Shown: one piece after another, positions 1-10,593 of the stretch
Position numbering within the stretch: the first letter of the stretch is position 1
Layout: each line of letters opens with the position of its first letter
Source: Apoda limacodes
Lineage: Eukaryota > Arthropoda > Insecta > Lepidoptera > Limacodidae
Assembly (NCBI GenBank): GCA_946406115.1
Contig: OX291544.1
Span: forward strand, 4,154,001 to 4,218,000
DNA: 64,000 nucleotides
Reading direction: 5' to 3'
Notes under the pieces: generated by a model
The model's input: the letters and a program-made list of their open reading frames with translations, nothing else
The model's database searches: none
What the model was told of the DNA's origin: nothing
Position numbers and translations under genes: made by a program

Positions 1-210
1 AACGCAAACAGATTTTTAACTATTAATTCATAGGATTAATTACTAAGCTAGACTCGTACTGCTTAACTTTTTTTGTCTCCAGAATGTAATATCTGTCACA
101 ATCTACAGCATGTCATATCTGTCACTTATGGTTAAGGGCAGATATACCAAAAAACATTGCATAAGCAGTTGTCAGTTCGATAGTGAACGTGAGAAGACTA
201 AAATCTGATA

Positions 211-505
211 AATATTATGAATGCGAAAGTTTGTTCGTCTATCTGTTACATCATAATTCACTCATACATCAACCGATTTAGATGAAATATGTTGTGGAGA
301 TAGTTTGAGTCCCGGGGAAGGACATAGGATAGTTTTTATCCCGAAAAAAAAATCAGAACTTTCCGCGGGAATAAGAATAACCGAGCTTAATCGAACTATA
401 GCTTTCTATAGCAAACTTCCTTAGTATAATTAAGGCGTTGACGTAAGAATCCCACGCCGATAACTAAATTTAGGGCAGGTGGAGTTGCTGGCAAAATTCA
501 TTAAT
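211..505 (+). mobile_element. Helitron-like non-autonomous element, degenerate
   Basis: Begins with an AATATTATgAATGCGAAAGT-type 5' end and runs through the body 'gagatagtttgagtcccggggaagg' equivalent region to 'gccgataactaaatttaggg' and 'gctggcaaaattc'. The same order of segments occurs at 54560, 63308 and, inverted, at 11578 and 11868. The CTAG terminus seen in the better copies is lost here. It has no coding capacity. Family assignment rests on comparison with the copy at 63308, which has TC...CTAG ends. Confidence 0.55.
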
Positions 506-520
506 TACCAGCTATCCCTT

Positions 521-770
521 TAATATTATAAATGTTGGATGTTTGGTTGGTTGTTACTCAATCACGGGATGGAACTTGGCACACATATAGGTTAGGTCCT
601 GGAATAGGATATAGGTTATTATTCATTCCGGAAAAATCCCACAGGAATAACTATAACTGAATTCCACCAACGGACCATGGCTGCAGCTATAGCTTGCTAT
701 AACAAACTTCTTTGGTATTATCAAGGAGTTGCCGTTAGACTACTACTATACTACTACGCCGATAACCAAT
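521..770 (+). mobile_element. Helitron-like fragment, second tandem copy
   Basis: A second copy of the same family directly follows the first, starting 'aatattataaatg' and including 'cacacataggttaggtcctgg'-like body sequence that is also found at 54660. It stops near 'ctacgccgataacc' without a recognisable 3' terminus. Confidence 0.45.
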
Positions 771-1011
771 ATTGACGTACACATAAGTGTTTAATTATTC
801 AATTACATATTTAAATAAATAAACCGTAATGTTGAATTTTATTTATAGGTATTTTTACTCAATTGCAGTTAACAGCTCTTAATAGTTTCCGGACCTTCAG
901 AATTTCGTGCGACAGAGACGACATTCTACGCAGCAGAACCTAGTCGATTATCTCTGTCTCAAGCTCGATGTGTACATAATATATATTGACTGGTACTTTA
1001 CATGTAATGTA

Positions 1012-1312
1012 ACACATTTTTTTTGGGTTCCGTACCTGAAAGGTAATTAGGAACCCTATTACTAAGGCTTCGCTGTCCGTCCGTCCGTCCGTCTGTCACC
1101 AGGCTGTATCTCATGAACCGTTATAGTTAGACAGTTGAAATTTTCACAGATGTATTTCTGTTGCTGCTATACCAACAAATACAAAAAAACAGAAAAAAAA
1201 AAATTTAAGGAGGCTCCCATACAACATACGTGATTTTTTTGCTCGTTTTTGTAGATACTGGTACGGAACCCTTCGTGCGCGAGTCCGACTCGCACTTGGC
1301 CGATTTTTTTTA
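1012..1312 (+). repeat. Dispersed lepidopteran-type repeat with GTCC array and palindromic 3' end
   Basis: Starts 'gggttccgtacc', has a short (GTCC)n stretch at about 1078-1096, and ends in the near-palindrome 'gcgcgagtccgactcgcac' followed by 'ttggccgattttttt'. Related copies lie at 1750, 43371 and 43735. I recognise the pattern as a very common repeat in moth and butterfly genomes; its class (MITE or other) is not settled from the sequence. Confidence 0.6.
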
Positions 1313-1749
1313 AATTAGGCTTGTACCTACTTTGGTCTACAAGATAGAGCCCATTAAAGATTGGACGGAAGAACAGACGGACAGACAGACAACGTAGATA
1401 TGGTACCAGGGCTCTATGGGCACCATTTAGCTACGAAAGCTTAAAAATTTAGCTATAAACCATTCGTCTAAAAATAAGCTTTGTAACCATTTATTTACTT
1501 ATTCATACTGTACAGTATGTTACAACGTGGGCAGAGCTCCACGTCGGCTGTCAAGGGCAGATATTTTTATTTCGCTCCAATTGTCTTTTCTCTCATGGAC
1601 GTAGTTTCTGCTGAAATTGCAAGCGAAGGCTACAGGAATGCACTTAATATATGTCGGGTTTATAAAGGTGATAAATTTTAACAGCAAAAATATCACATTT
1701 GAAATTTAGTTTTAATATTAAAACATTACTAAAATTAAGTAAATGTAGC

Positions 1750-2045
1750 TGCTTTAGTATTCCGTACCCAAAGGACATAAGCCCTAAGATACACTAAGCC
1801 ACTGCTGTGTGTCCGTCCGTCCAACCTTTACTGGGTTCTATCTTTTAGACCGAAATAGGTAGAAGTCTGAATTTTTAACAGAATATGTGTTATTACAGCG
1901 GATTACCTATTAAATAATAAAAAATTTAAAATTCAAAGGGGATCCCCCTACAAGAAATGTTTTTTGTTGTTTTTGCTCTATCGTAAAAACAGTAACTTAC
2001 ATACAAGCTGTAAGCTTGCAATGATTATAGCGCGAACTCAAATGC
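1750..2045 (+). repeat. Degenerate copy of the GTCC-array repeat
   Basis: Contains 'attccgtacccaaagg', 'gtccgtccgtcc', 'tatcttttagaccgaaatag' and 'aacagaatatgtgtta', collinear with the copy at 43371-43650. The palindromic 3' end is lost. Confidence 0.5.
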
Positions 2046-2689
2046 CTTTTTTTCCGTGCCGCCACCAACTAAACCTTTTTATTTCAGTACAGTGAACAAA
2101 ACTTAGTATGACATATATATCTTTTTATTTTTGTTAAGAATACTGCGACGAACAAAGCATAGTATAACACAGTTATATTTAAACTGAGTCAAGAAAGTGG
2201 ACAAATAGATGTGGCAGTCGTAACACATTCAGATTTATTTTTGCATAGTACCTAAGTCTTCTATTTGTATAGAATAATGCAACAAATAACAAGTAACAGT
2301 AAGCACGTACTGATTTTGAAAAGCATTATATAGGTCAAAAATATGCAAACTATAGTATCTACTGCTATTTTTTTAATTTTTATATATTTTTCTAACGCAA
2401 TTAATAAAACTTGGTATAGTATATAGGTGAGTTACCTGTATACTGTAGCAAGTTAAGTACGTTATGAGAGTATGCAGTGGAATAAAATAAACAAAAAATA
2501 CATTTTAAACTGAGTTTAGATGTAAATGTATCTACTGATTTAAGTTCGTTGAAATCTAAAGAAAAATAAAAAGATTTGGTTTATGGCTACGCAAAAGAGA
2601 CAACTGAATCTGTCTTAATTTACACACTTATTTGTCGACTTCTAACTTACCTTTATGACTGAGTTTAAAGGTATTTATGTTTAATTCTC
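2046..2689. other. Unrecognised AT-rich DNA
   Basis: No open frame or repeat that I can identify. Confidence 0.5.
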
Positions 2690-3424
2690 CAAGGTGTGTG
2701 ATCAACACACAGCTTCTAAGATACCTAGAAAAACAGAGGTCAGCGACCGTCAATATGGCTTTCGCTACGGTCGCTCGACTGGTGACCTTCTAGTGTATCT
2801 CACTAACTGATGGGCACTAGCCATTAAGAGTAAGGGGAAGGCATCGGCGTGTAGCCTGGACATAGCGAAGGCTTTCGACCGCTTCTGGGGTCTTTTATCG
2901 AAGTTATTATCTTACAGTCTGCCCGAAGGTTTGTGCAAGTGTGTGGCTAGTTTTTTGACCGGCAGACACATACGAGTCGTAGTTGACGGTAGTTGCTCTG
3001 ATATGATGATTGTCCGTGAAAAATATACATGGCTATGCAGATAACAGTAATGATGTCGCTTATTACACGAGCTGTACAAACATCCCTTGTTCTGTTGTGG
3101 ACGAAAAGCGCGGAGAACTGGTGCCTGAAATCGAGACCACTCTGTCCAAGGTCTCTGACCGGGGACTGGAAAACTTCGTCTGATTCAACCCTCCGAAGCG
3201 CTACGAAAACCCCATTCAGTGAGGTCCTGATTGTAAGGGGTGTGTTCTGTTATTGTGCTGAACATACTCCTAGCCATCTTTAAGAGCATTGGAATCTTTA
3301 ATGTTGATACCTTTAGTGATGTTTCGTTAAGAAAACCTCATTCACTGTAGTCCCACAATTCCAGAACATTCAAAGAGTAGAGTTTCATTTCAAAGTATAT
3401 TTGAATCCTTGGTGTTGACATCTC
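2690..3424 (+). pseudogene. Broken family A non-LTR reverse-transcriptase copy
   Basis: Nucleotide-level homology, in opposite orientation, to the RT part of the intact element at 7141-10735. The reading begins at the equivalent of the RT finger region (QYGF.HGRSTGDLLVYLT) and passes the palm segment 'CSLDIAKAFDR' and the 'VDGSCSD' region. It then breaks up. The YADD region is scrambled ('gctatgcagataacagtaatg'), several stops and frameshifts are present, and the segment equivalent to the 'SKSIGILGVDIS' area appears twice in rearranged form near 3285 and 3405. It is 5'-truncated and lacks the 3' UTR and poly(A). It encodes nothing functional. Confidence 0.8.
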
Positions 3425-3660
3425 ATATTTTTTATTTTGTAAGGTATAGAACCCTTATTGCTCCGATTCTGCTCGCACTTAAATTTTGAATCCCCGATGT
3501 CGCAACCACAGAACTGTTGATTGGTTTATCAACAGTTTGAGGTTGTAGTAGCTCGCACCGCCGCGCCGCCTTGCACACCAATTTGCGGCGGGCGGCGGCA
3601 ATCAGCGACCGCACGACTTCGTTGTTAGCAGTCACACTGTCTGTCGTTTGAGCTTAAGGG
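3425..3660. other. CpG-rich patch, unrecognised
   Basis: A GC- and CpG-rich island in AT-rich surroundings ('ccgccgcgccgccttgc'). A 67-codon open frame on the minus strand (3432-3635) is present but unrecognised. It could be a repeat body or an old exon. Confidence 0.3.
3512..3537. other. Perfect 10-bp hairpin
   Basis: AACTGTTGAT and ATCAACAGTT are exact reverse complements separated by the 6-nt loop TGGTTT, inside the CpG-rich patch. Function unknown. Confidence 0.6.
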
Positions 3661-4802
3661 CCCTCTTACAGCCCACTAGCGGCGCCATAAGATATCCTTA
3701 ATTTTTCTTCGAAGAAAACGAATTTCTAAAATCAAAATGTTGGAAATATAAAACTAGGCATAAGCTATTTTTGGAAGGTTTTATATAGTTTCTAAATAAT
3801 ATCTGTGTGTGTGTCTTTGTATATCGTTTTTCCGTTTAAAATTCCTCTGTTTCCTCCCTAGATTTTGGCATTAAAGCTTTTATTATAATATGTATATAGA
3901 TATACACAATCACTATGTCTGTATGTTTTGCTTTTTTGATATGCAATTCCTATAAAAAATTGGGGCTCTGCAAAAGTCCAAAACATGCCTCTTTTTAAAC
4001 GTGTGCAATACAGATATGAAAACTAATTTTTAATAAAACAAAAGATACAGACACAGAATAATTTAATATTTTTAAGGTTAAGTAATTTTTATTAAATTTG
4101 GTTGAGATTTGGAAGAGGAAAGTGAGGAATACCATACCGATTTTGATGATCACGACTACGTAACACAGCCCGAGGCGCAGTCATCCCTATCGCACATCCG
4201 TATCTTGGACCGCGTCCTAGCGCGACGGCAAATGCTTTTCAAATACCTATTTCTGCATTTGCTGGGTTGTGATGTTTCCTCTTAAGGGTGATTAATCAGA
4301 CTGTATACACAAAACCAGAGCAAGGTAGAGCTGTGAAGATGGGCATGCGACTTAAAATAGGTATGTACGTCTTCACGGAAAATCTTGCTGTGACTTTGTG
4401 GAGACAATCTATAAAACATATGAAAAATACAATTATTATTAATAAATATTGATTTTAATTAACCCTAGTATTTAAATCTTATTCATAACTTCTTATACCT
4501 ATATATACAAGTTATATTTCACTACTACATGCATAACATAAAGGTAGTTTCCTTACTAAAATAAGGAGGGCTGAATTGTTCTTTTGTAGATTTATATTGT
4601 TTTATGTTTATTGTTAAAAACAAAACTTTTTTTTTTGTAAATCTTTATTTAATTATAAAAATCATCATTATGTAAAATTAAGAACAAAAATGTGATAATC
4701 TCACAAAGTATCATTAAAAACTGTTTTTTTAATAAATTTATATTAATACATATCATTATTTAAATCACAATGATATAAAAATCAGCCATTTTGTGTAAAT
4801 AA
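3661..4802. other. Unrecognised AT-rich DNA
   Basis: Homopolymer-rich, with no supported gene or repeat. Confidence 0.4.
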
Positions 4803-5921
4803 TAAGGTTTCTGCTGTATAAATAATAAGGCGAGAATTCTCGAGAAATTTGTATTTAGTCGAGGCGGGAAAAAACTCAGCTCCTCGAGAACTCGAGAAAT
4901 CAACTAAATAAATAATATTAAATGTTAATCATTTCTTTAATCGAAATACTGTGATGTTATTAACGGTTTTTTTTTGTTTAAATTGGGAGCAAAATGATTG
5001 TTTTGTTAAAAAAAAATTATAGTTATCTAGCTGACCCGCTGAAGGTTGTTTCTCTTTTGAAAACAACTGGCGCGCTACCTTTTTTAAAAGGATTGCACTA
5101 ATTCAGAAACCTTCCCCGGCACGTGCACAACACTTTACTAACATTTACCCTTTTTTTTATAATCGGTTTACCCTTAGTGCCCTAATTGAATCGGGCTGGA
5201 ATTTATTCCAGGTGTAGTACACATGTTACAATACAAATGGTACAATTATATATGGAATTGGTTATCGTTCATATGATCACCACGAGCATGACCGAGTCTT
5301 TTGAGCCAATTTTCAATCATTTTTTTACAAATATCAGGTGATAAGTTGGGATTTTAACGTTCGATATTGGTCCCAAGTTACGTTGTTGGATTGTTAGCAA
5401 AAACTTTCGATATAAGGTAGGTAACCCTATAAGAATAAATTCAAAGGTATCAAATCGCATGAGCGAGGTGACCAGTCGACTGGACCATTTCTCGAAATTA
5501 AACGATTACCAACAATTGGAGTAAGCGCTCTTAAAGTTGCGACTACAGACTCAGAATTTCGGTCGTATTTTAGTATTGCTAGGTAGTAAACTTCACCATG
5601 ATAAAAAAACCACGGCTTGCCCAACGTTTTCACTCTGACAAATCATAAAAAGTTTGTATATTTGTTCGTATTAGTCAACAAAACAAAATTGAAAAACCCT
5701 CTATGTATGAAATAAATAAATGGCATTAAAAGTTATAAAAATAACGTATTTGTTTTTCTTGGCAAGAAACGAATGCAAATGACTTACGGCATTTATAACA
5801 TAAATTTTAAATATATAAAAGCAATGTTAAATGTAAACTATATTACCTAAAATTGAAATAATATCAGAATTCTCGTGCCTCGAGAACTAAAAAAGGTCGA
5901 GGAAACAGAAACCCTAATTAA
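4803..5921. repeat. Possible inverted-repeat-bounded element
   Basis: The left edge reads 'aaggtttctgctg' followed by 'gcgagaattctcgag'. The right edge, reverse complemented, reads 'agggtttctgtttcctcgac' followed by 'gcacgagaattctg'. The similarity suggests degenerate terminal inverted repeats (hAT-like ends are one possibility) around a 1.1-kb body that contains the transposase remnant below. The alignment is gapped, so this is tentative. Confidence 0.3.
5232..5640 (-). pseudogene. Internally deleted Tc1/mariner-like transposase remnant
   Basis: A 68-codon frame (5427-5633) joins two parts of a transposase. The first, 'NSESVVATLRALTPIVG', resembles the N-terminal helix-turn-helix (DUF4817-type) of an insect DDE transposase family. 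The second, 'NGPVDWSPRSCDLIPLNLFL', resembles the C-terminal 'GPvEWPPRSPDLTPLDFFLWG' block of the same family. The whole DDE core between them is missing. Past the stop, other frames show 'MIENWLKRLGHARGDHMND'-like residues, the usual C-terminal end. The fragment therefore looks like an internally deleted, frameshifted, inactive copy. Family identification is from memory of the motif patterns. Confidence 0.55.
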
Positions 5922-6221
5922 TAAAAATACAATATAAATATATCAACTATTATTATTCTTTAATCGTCATAATATACGTTGACATATATTTATTATGCTG
6001 TTCAAAGTTCTTCTGTCTTCCGTTTCGTGATCTGACACTGTTATTTGGATTTCTTCTGCAGGAGTAGTTTCTTCGACAGGAGTAACGTTATCAGTATACT
6101 CATCCTCAAATATCCTAATAAATCATTCTGAGAAGAGATGAAGTATGGTCGTCTTCTAGTAAAATACACTTAATATCGGAGGGCCTTAGACGCCAGAACA
6201 ATAACATTATTTTTTATTAGA
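5922..6221. other. Unrecognised, with a short acidic minus-strand frame
   Basis: On the minus strand at about 5990-6130 an open stretch reads EYTDNVTPVEETTPAEEIQI. It has no start and no homology I recognise. Confidence 0.25.
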
Positions 6222-6306
6222 CTTTGCCAGCGGCTTCGCCCGCACGGTTGAGTAACAAACATCCATCCAGACATACAAACTTTCACATTTATAATATTAG
6301 TAGGAT
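6222..6306 (-). mobile_element. Very short Helitron-like element with both ends
   Basis: Read on the minus strand it runs from 'TACTAATATTATAAATGTG' to 'gaagccgctggcaaagtCTAA|T', only about 85 bp. Both family termini are present with almost no body, so this is an internally deleted copy. Confidence 0.55.
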
Positions 6307-6690
6307 ATACACCTCCAACTAAAAGAAAAGAAACAAGTAACTAAACACTCGCAAAATAAACATAAAACTTAAAATAAGAAAAATTATTTGTAGCAGTGAC
6401 CATACGTTATGGTTATATTATAAAAAGGGCGGCTGTGCTCAGATCCACAAAGCGCTAACTATTGACAACAATCGTCAGAGCACACGCACACATGTAAACA
6501 ACGTAGATATGTGGACTGATGTTAATTATAAGTCACACAGTATTGTAATGTAAAATGATTCATTTCATATTCTCTATGATTTAGAGTCTGGTACTTTCTT
6601 TTGTCTCTTTGCTCTCAAACAAAAAAATAAAACTGGTATATACATTCTTTTAGGCTGTAATTAATTTAATTAACAATTTCCTATAATCAA
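6307..6690. other. Unrecognised AT-rich DNA
   Basis: Nothing supported. Confidence 0.4.
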
Positions 6691-6830
6691 ACTGATAGCC
6701 GTTGGGACAGAAAGGTACTGGAGTGGCAACCTCGCACCGGAAGGCACAATATAGGTACTCCCACTAGGTGGACTGACGATTTGTAAGGGTTGCAGGTAGC
6801 CATTAGACTGGTAGTTATGGAAATCTTAGT
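6691..6830 (+). pseudogene. C-terminal remnant of a non-LTR reverse transcriptase (family F)
   Basis: Translates as DSRWDRKVLEWQPRTGRHN followed by IGTPTRWTDDL, a stop, then GLQVAIRL. This is the conserved C-terminal 'W..RVLEWRPR.G.R..GRPPTRWtDDL' block of a large class of insect non-LTR retrotransposon proteins. Only about 45 codons are recognisable and there is an internal TAA. A second remnant of this block lies at 52682. No catalytic RT motifs are left. Confidence 0.7.
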
Positions 6831-7140
6831 TTAATCTTAATCATTGTAGCTAAGACAAAGAGAGCGGTCAACTAGTCATAAACAGATGAAAATTTTGAAT
6901 ACAAATGACGTCACAACCACTGTCGATAAACTTCAATCTAAAGTAAACCAACTTAAATCAACTCACTACAAATCACCATAGGTCATAGCAAGGTATTTTA
7001 TTTTTTCCGTAGTTGTACGTCAGCTGTCAATTTAAACTTGGCGGAGGTTCAAGCCCGGTGTGCATCAATGAGTCTTTTTCTTAATTTTTCAAGTACTTTG
7101 AATTAATTACACCACTGGCTTTTCGGTTAAGAAAAACATC
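6831..7140. other. Unrecognised spacer before the family A element
   Basis: Nothing supported. It contains the 3' flank of the element at 7141. Confidence 0.4.
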
Positions 7141-7214
7141 TTTTTTTTTTTTTTTTTTTTTTTTTATACCACTAAGGTGGCAAACAAGCTTACGGCCCGC
7201 CTGATGGTAAGCGG

Positions 7215-10181
7215 TCACCGTAGCCTATGGACGCTTGCAACACCAGGGGTATCACTTGCGCGTTGCCGAACCTTCAGAAATCTAATAACTTCTTTCTTGA
7301 AGAACTCCATACTGTAGTCCTTGCAGAAAACCTTGGCAGGGAGCTCATTCCACAACTTAAGCGTTCGCGGGAGGAAGTTTCTCTGAAACCGCACTGTACG
7401 CGACCATTTAGGTTCTAAAGTGTGAGAATGAATTCCCTGCCGATGGCGAGCGGTGCGATGGTAGAAAGTAGCCGTGGGCATCATTTCGAACAATTCCTCA
7501 GAACACAACCCATTGTACAAGCGGTAGAACACACACAGTGAGGCAAAGTCTCTCCTCAGACTTAAGGGCTCGATACCGCAAGTGAGTTTGGGATCGTCGA
7601 CAATTCTCACAGCCCGTCGTTGAACCGAGTCAAAAGGGTCAAGCTGGTATCCGGGTGCACCTGCCCAGAGATGGCAGCAGTACTCCATATGGGGCCGAAC
7701 TTGCGACTTGTAAAGTAACAACCTTTGCCCCGACGTGAAGTACTGCTTCGCTCTGTTGAGTACACCAAGTTTTTTGGACGCCAGCTTTACCTTATCTTGT
7801 AAATGATCTCGGAACTGAACATCGCTAGAGATGTCGACACCAAGGATCCCAATGCTCTTGGAGATGGAGAGGGGAGTGTTCTGGAATTGTGGGACCACAG
7901 TGAATGGAGTTTTCTTAGCGGTGAACGCGCACACTTGTGTCTTTGTAGGGTTGAATCGGACCAAGTTTACCCGTCCCCAGTCAGAGACCTGGGACAGTGT
8001 GGTCTCGATTTGAGACACAAGTTCTCCGCGGTTTTCCTCCACAACGGAACGAGGGATGTTTGCACGTCCCGTGTAAAAAGTGTCTCCAGTACTGTCATCT
8101 GCATAGCAATGTATGTTGTTGATGTCCAACATGTCATTGATATGCAGTAGAAACAGCGTAGGAGACAGCACAGAGCCTTGCGGGACACCAGCATTAATGT
8201 CCATGCTATCAGAGCAACTACCGTCAACTACAGTTCGTATGCGTCTGCCGGACAAAAAGCTAGCCACCCATTTGCACAAACCCTCGGGCACTCCGTAAGA
8301 TGGCAACTTCGATAGAAGACCGCGGTGCCAGACCCGATCGAACGCCTTCGCTATGTCCAGGCTACATGCCAATGCCTCCCCCTGACTCTCAATGGCTAGT
8401 GCCCATCGGTGTGTGAGATACACTAGAAGGTCACCAGTCGAGCGACCGTGGCGAAAGCCATATTGACGGTCACTGACCAGATCGTGTACTTCTAGGTATC
8501 TTAGAAGCTGTGTGTTGATCACACACTCCATCACCTTAGAGAGGAGAGAGGTAATAGCGATAGGCCTGTAATTCGATGGATCTGATCTATCGCCCTTTTT
8601 GGGCACCGGGTGCACATTCGCAGTCTTCCATGTAGACGGAAATTGCCTAGTGTGGTAGGAAAGCGCGAAGAGGCGCGTGAGTACAGGACATAACTCAGGA
8701 GCACACTGCTTAAGCACCACTGCTGGTATACCGTCTGGCCCACTCGACTTATGAACGTCTAGAGAAAGCAACGCCCGCCTGACCTCCCGCTGCGTTATGG
8801 AGATTTCCGGCATGGACTTACCGCACCACGGTATAGTAGGTGGTACAGCGCCTTCATCGTTCATATTCGAGTTCGAGGCAAAGATACTGCCCAGTAGATC
8901 GGCTTTCTCTTTAGCACTATGGGCCAAGTCACCATCGGTCTTTCGCAGTGGTGGTAACGACGACTGGCAGAAGTTCCCTTCGGCAGCTTTGGCAAGCGAC
9001 CAGAAAGCACGACTCCCAGAAGGATAGCTCGCAAGTCGCCCACCTATTTTGCCGATGAATTGGAATTTTGCTCTGGCAGTTGCTTTCTTACTGAACCTCG
9101 AGGCAGCATTTAATTTGCGTTTTAACTCAGAAATATTCGGATCCTTATTATAACGAGCCGTGGTCCAAGCCTCATATGCATTTTGCTTAAGAATTTTAGC
9201 TTTTCTGCAAGACCTATTAAACCACGGTCGTTTTTTGACGCCGGCAGCTACTCGCGGGTTAGGAATATAGCATTCCATACCAGCAAGGATTGTCTCAGTG
9301 ACTGCGGCTGCGCAGACGTCAGGATCTTCTGAGTTAAAGCAGATCTGCCTCCACGGGTACGATGCGTAAAATTCACGCAATCCATCCCAGTCTGCCGACT
9401 TATAGTGCCACACACGACGCCAGTTAGTTGGCCCAGAAGGATCAGGTTGTGTGCATGACACTTGAGTCCGAACGAGACAGTGGTCCGAGGAGCCAAGAGG
9501 CGCATCCACTGAGACGGAGTACCCGTCCGGACGAGTAGTCAGCAGAAGGTCCAGTAAGGAGCTCGTATGTTCCTCTATATCTGGTATTCTCGTTGGAGAA
9601 AGTACCAGCTGAGAGAAACCATAGGTCAGAGCAAATTCATGAGCAGATATCCCAGCATAGTTATTGGTTCGAGAACTGAGCCACTCGCGATGGTGGGCGT
9701 TAAAGTCTCCCAAAATAACTAGTTCTGCTGTGGGATATTGCTCTAGAACTTTGTCAGTCGTCAAACTCAGGTGCGTGAAGAGTCGAGTTACGTCCGTGTC
9801 ACCGCTATGAGACCTGTATAGGCACGCATAGATACGAGTGTGGCCGCCGTAATCTACGCGCACCCACAATATCGACAGGTCCCTGTCTTCAAGGCTATGA
9901 AGGCGGCGACAGCAGATATCCTCCCGGACGAACATACATACACCGGCACGACTCATAAAATTGTGTTCGAGTTTGTAGCCGGGATAATGAAGGTATGATG
10001 TGTCGGCCGGGCAGGATATCTGCGTCTCCGTTAGAAAAAGAATGGTCGGCTGCGCAGTTTCGAGATTGTGGTGGACTGCGTTAAGATTTGCGTGAATACC
10101 CCTGATGTTGCAAAAATCCACATTATATGTGGATGGAGTAGCCGCTGTGCAAACTCTTTTCCTTTTCTGTCTTCTGGCCAT
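7215..10181 (-). CDS. Endonuclease/reverse transcriptase of family A retrotransposon, intact 988 aa
   Basis: An uninterrupted ORF with the two enzymes needed for target-primed reverse transcription. The N-terminal half is an apurinic-like endonuclease (residues about 20-240): LTETQ with Glu52, GDFN at 158-161 and SDH at 232-234 are all present. The reverse transcriptase occupies about 465-790: YRPIAITSLLSKVME fingers motif, SLDIAKAFDRVW with Asp609, GVPQGSVLSP at 665, and the catalytic YADD at 693-696. A C-terminal region of about 200 residues follows, with a 'YKSQVRPHMEYC' block and 'ELPAKVF'. Length fits ORF2 of CR1/Jockey-group elements. The Daphne clade is a possibility I cannot confirm. 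Every catalytic residue I can check is intact, so the protein may be active. The first Met is used; no upstream in-frame start is needed. Confidence 0.93.
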   Translation of the reverse strand: MARRQKRKRVCTAATPSTYNVDFCNIRGIHANLNAVHHNLETAQPTILFLTETQISCPADTSYLHYPGYKLEHNFMSRAGVCMFVREDICCRRLHSLEDRDLSILWVRVDYGGHTRIYACLYRSHSGDTDVTRLFTHLSLTTDKVLEQYPTAELVILGDFNAHHREWLSSRTNNYAGISAHEFALTYGFSQLVLSPTRIPDIEEHTSSLLDLLLTTRPDGYSVSVDAPLGSSDHCLVRTQVSCTQPDPSGPTNWRRVWHYKSADWDGLREFYASYPWRQICFNSEDPDVCAAAVTETILAGMECYIPNPRVAAGVKKRPWFNRSCRKAKILKQNAYEAWTTARYNKDPNISELKRKLNAASRFSKKATARAKFQFIGKIGGRLASYPSGSRAFWSLAKAAEGNFCQSSLPPLRKTDGDLAHSAKEKADLLGSIFASNSNMNDEGAVPPTIPWCGKSMPEISITQREVRRALLSLDVHKSSGPDGIPAVVLKQCAPELCPVLTRLFALSYHTRQFPSTWKTANVHPVPKKGDRSDPSNYRPIAITSLLSKVMECVINTQLLRYLEVHDLVSDRQYGFRHGRSTGDLLVYLTHRWALAIESQGEALACSLDIAKAFDRVWHRGLLSKLPSYGVPEGLCKWVASFLSGRRIRTVVDGSCSDSMDINAGVPQGSVLSPTLFLLHINDMLDINNIHCYADDSTGDTFYTGRANIPRSVVEENRGELVSQIETTLSQVSDWGRVNLVRFNPTKTQVCAFTAKKTPFTVVPQFQNTPLSISKSIGILGVDISSDVQFRDHLQDKVKLASKKLGVLNRAKQYFTSGQRLLLYKSQVRPHMEYCCHLWAGAPGYQLDPFDSVQRRAVRIVDDPKLTCGIEPLSLRRDFASLCVFYRLYNGLCSEELFEMMPTATFYHRTARHRQGIHSHTLEPKWSRTVRFQRNFLPRTLKLWNELPAKVFCKDYSMEFFKKEVIRFLKVRQRASDTPGVASVHRLR

Positions 10182-10215
10182 AATATATATAAAAAAAAGT
10201 TACTAAGACTAAGGA

Positions 10216-10593
10216 TGAGGATTCACTGCACAGACAGCATAGAGGGCAAAGGGTGCGGTTCTAAGACTGCCGAAGCTCGCCACAGATGATACGGTTGCTG
10301 GCACGGCGGGCGGAAGGGCCCCTGATCCCCCTCTGTTGTAGTAGCCGGGTCCACTCCGGTCTCCTTCTCCGGCACGACTACCACTTCAGATACTTTACAC
10401 AGGCTGGCGAATCAGCCTCCCAGGGCGGAGATTAAGTGATCCCTGGGTTCGGGATCCCGTTCAACCTGCGGGCGGCCAGCGGTCAGCCGTTTCATCAGGT
10501 CTCCCTGACCGCCGAACCAGCACGCCGCGTCTATGCCGAGTATGACAGCAACAAGCACCGCCGGTCCTCCGCTGTCCGTGCAGCGAATCCTCA
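10216..10593 (-). promoter_or_regulatory. Conserved long-range stem in the family A leader
   Basis: The segments 10217-10238 and 10571-10592 are reverse complements over 22 positions with two differences, and both differences are G-U pairs in the transcribed (minus) strand. A flanking U-A pair and one more G-U can extend it. The stem would close a domain of about 330 nt and end about 35 nt upstream of the ORF start. The same stem is preserved in the copy at 40247-40621 with a different set of G-U and A-U pairs. Confidence 0.6.
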
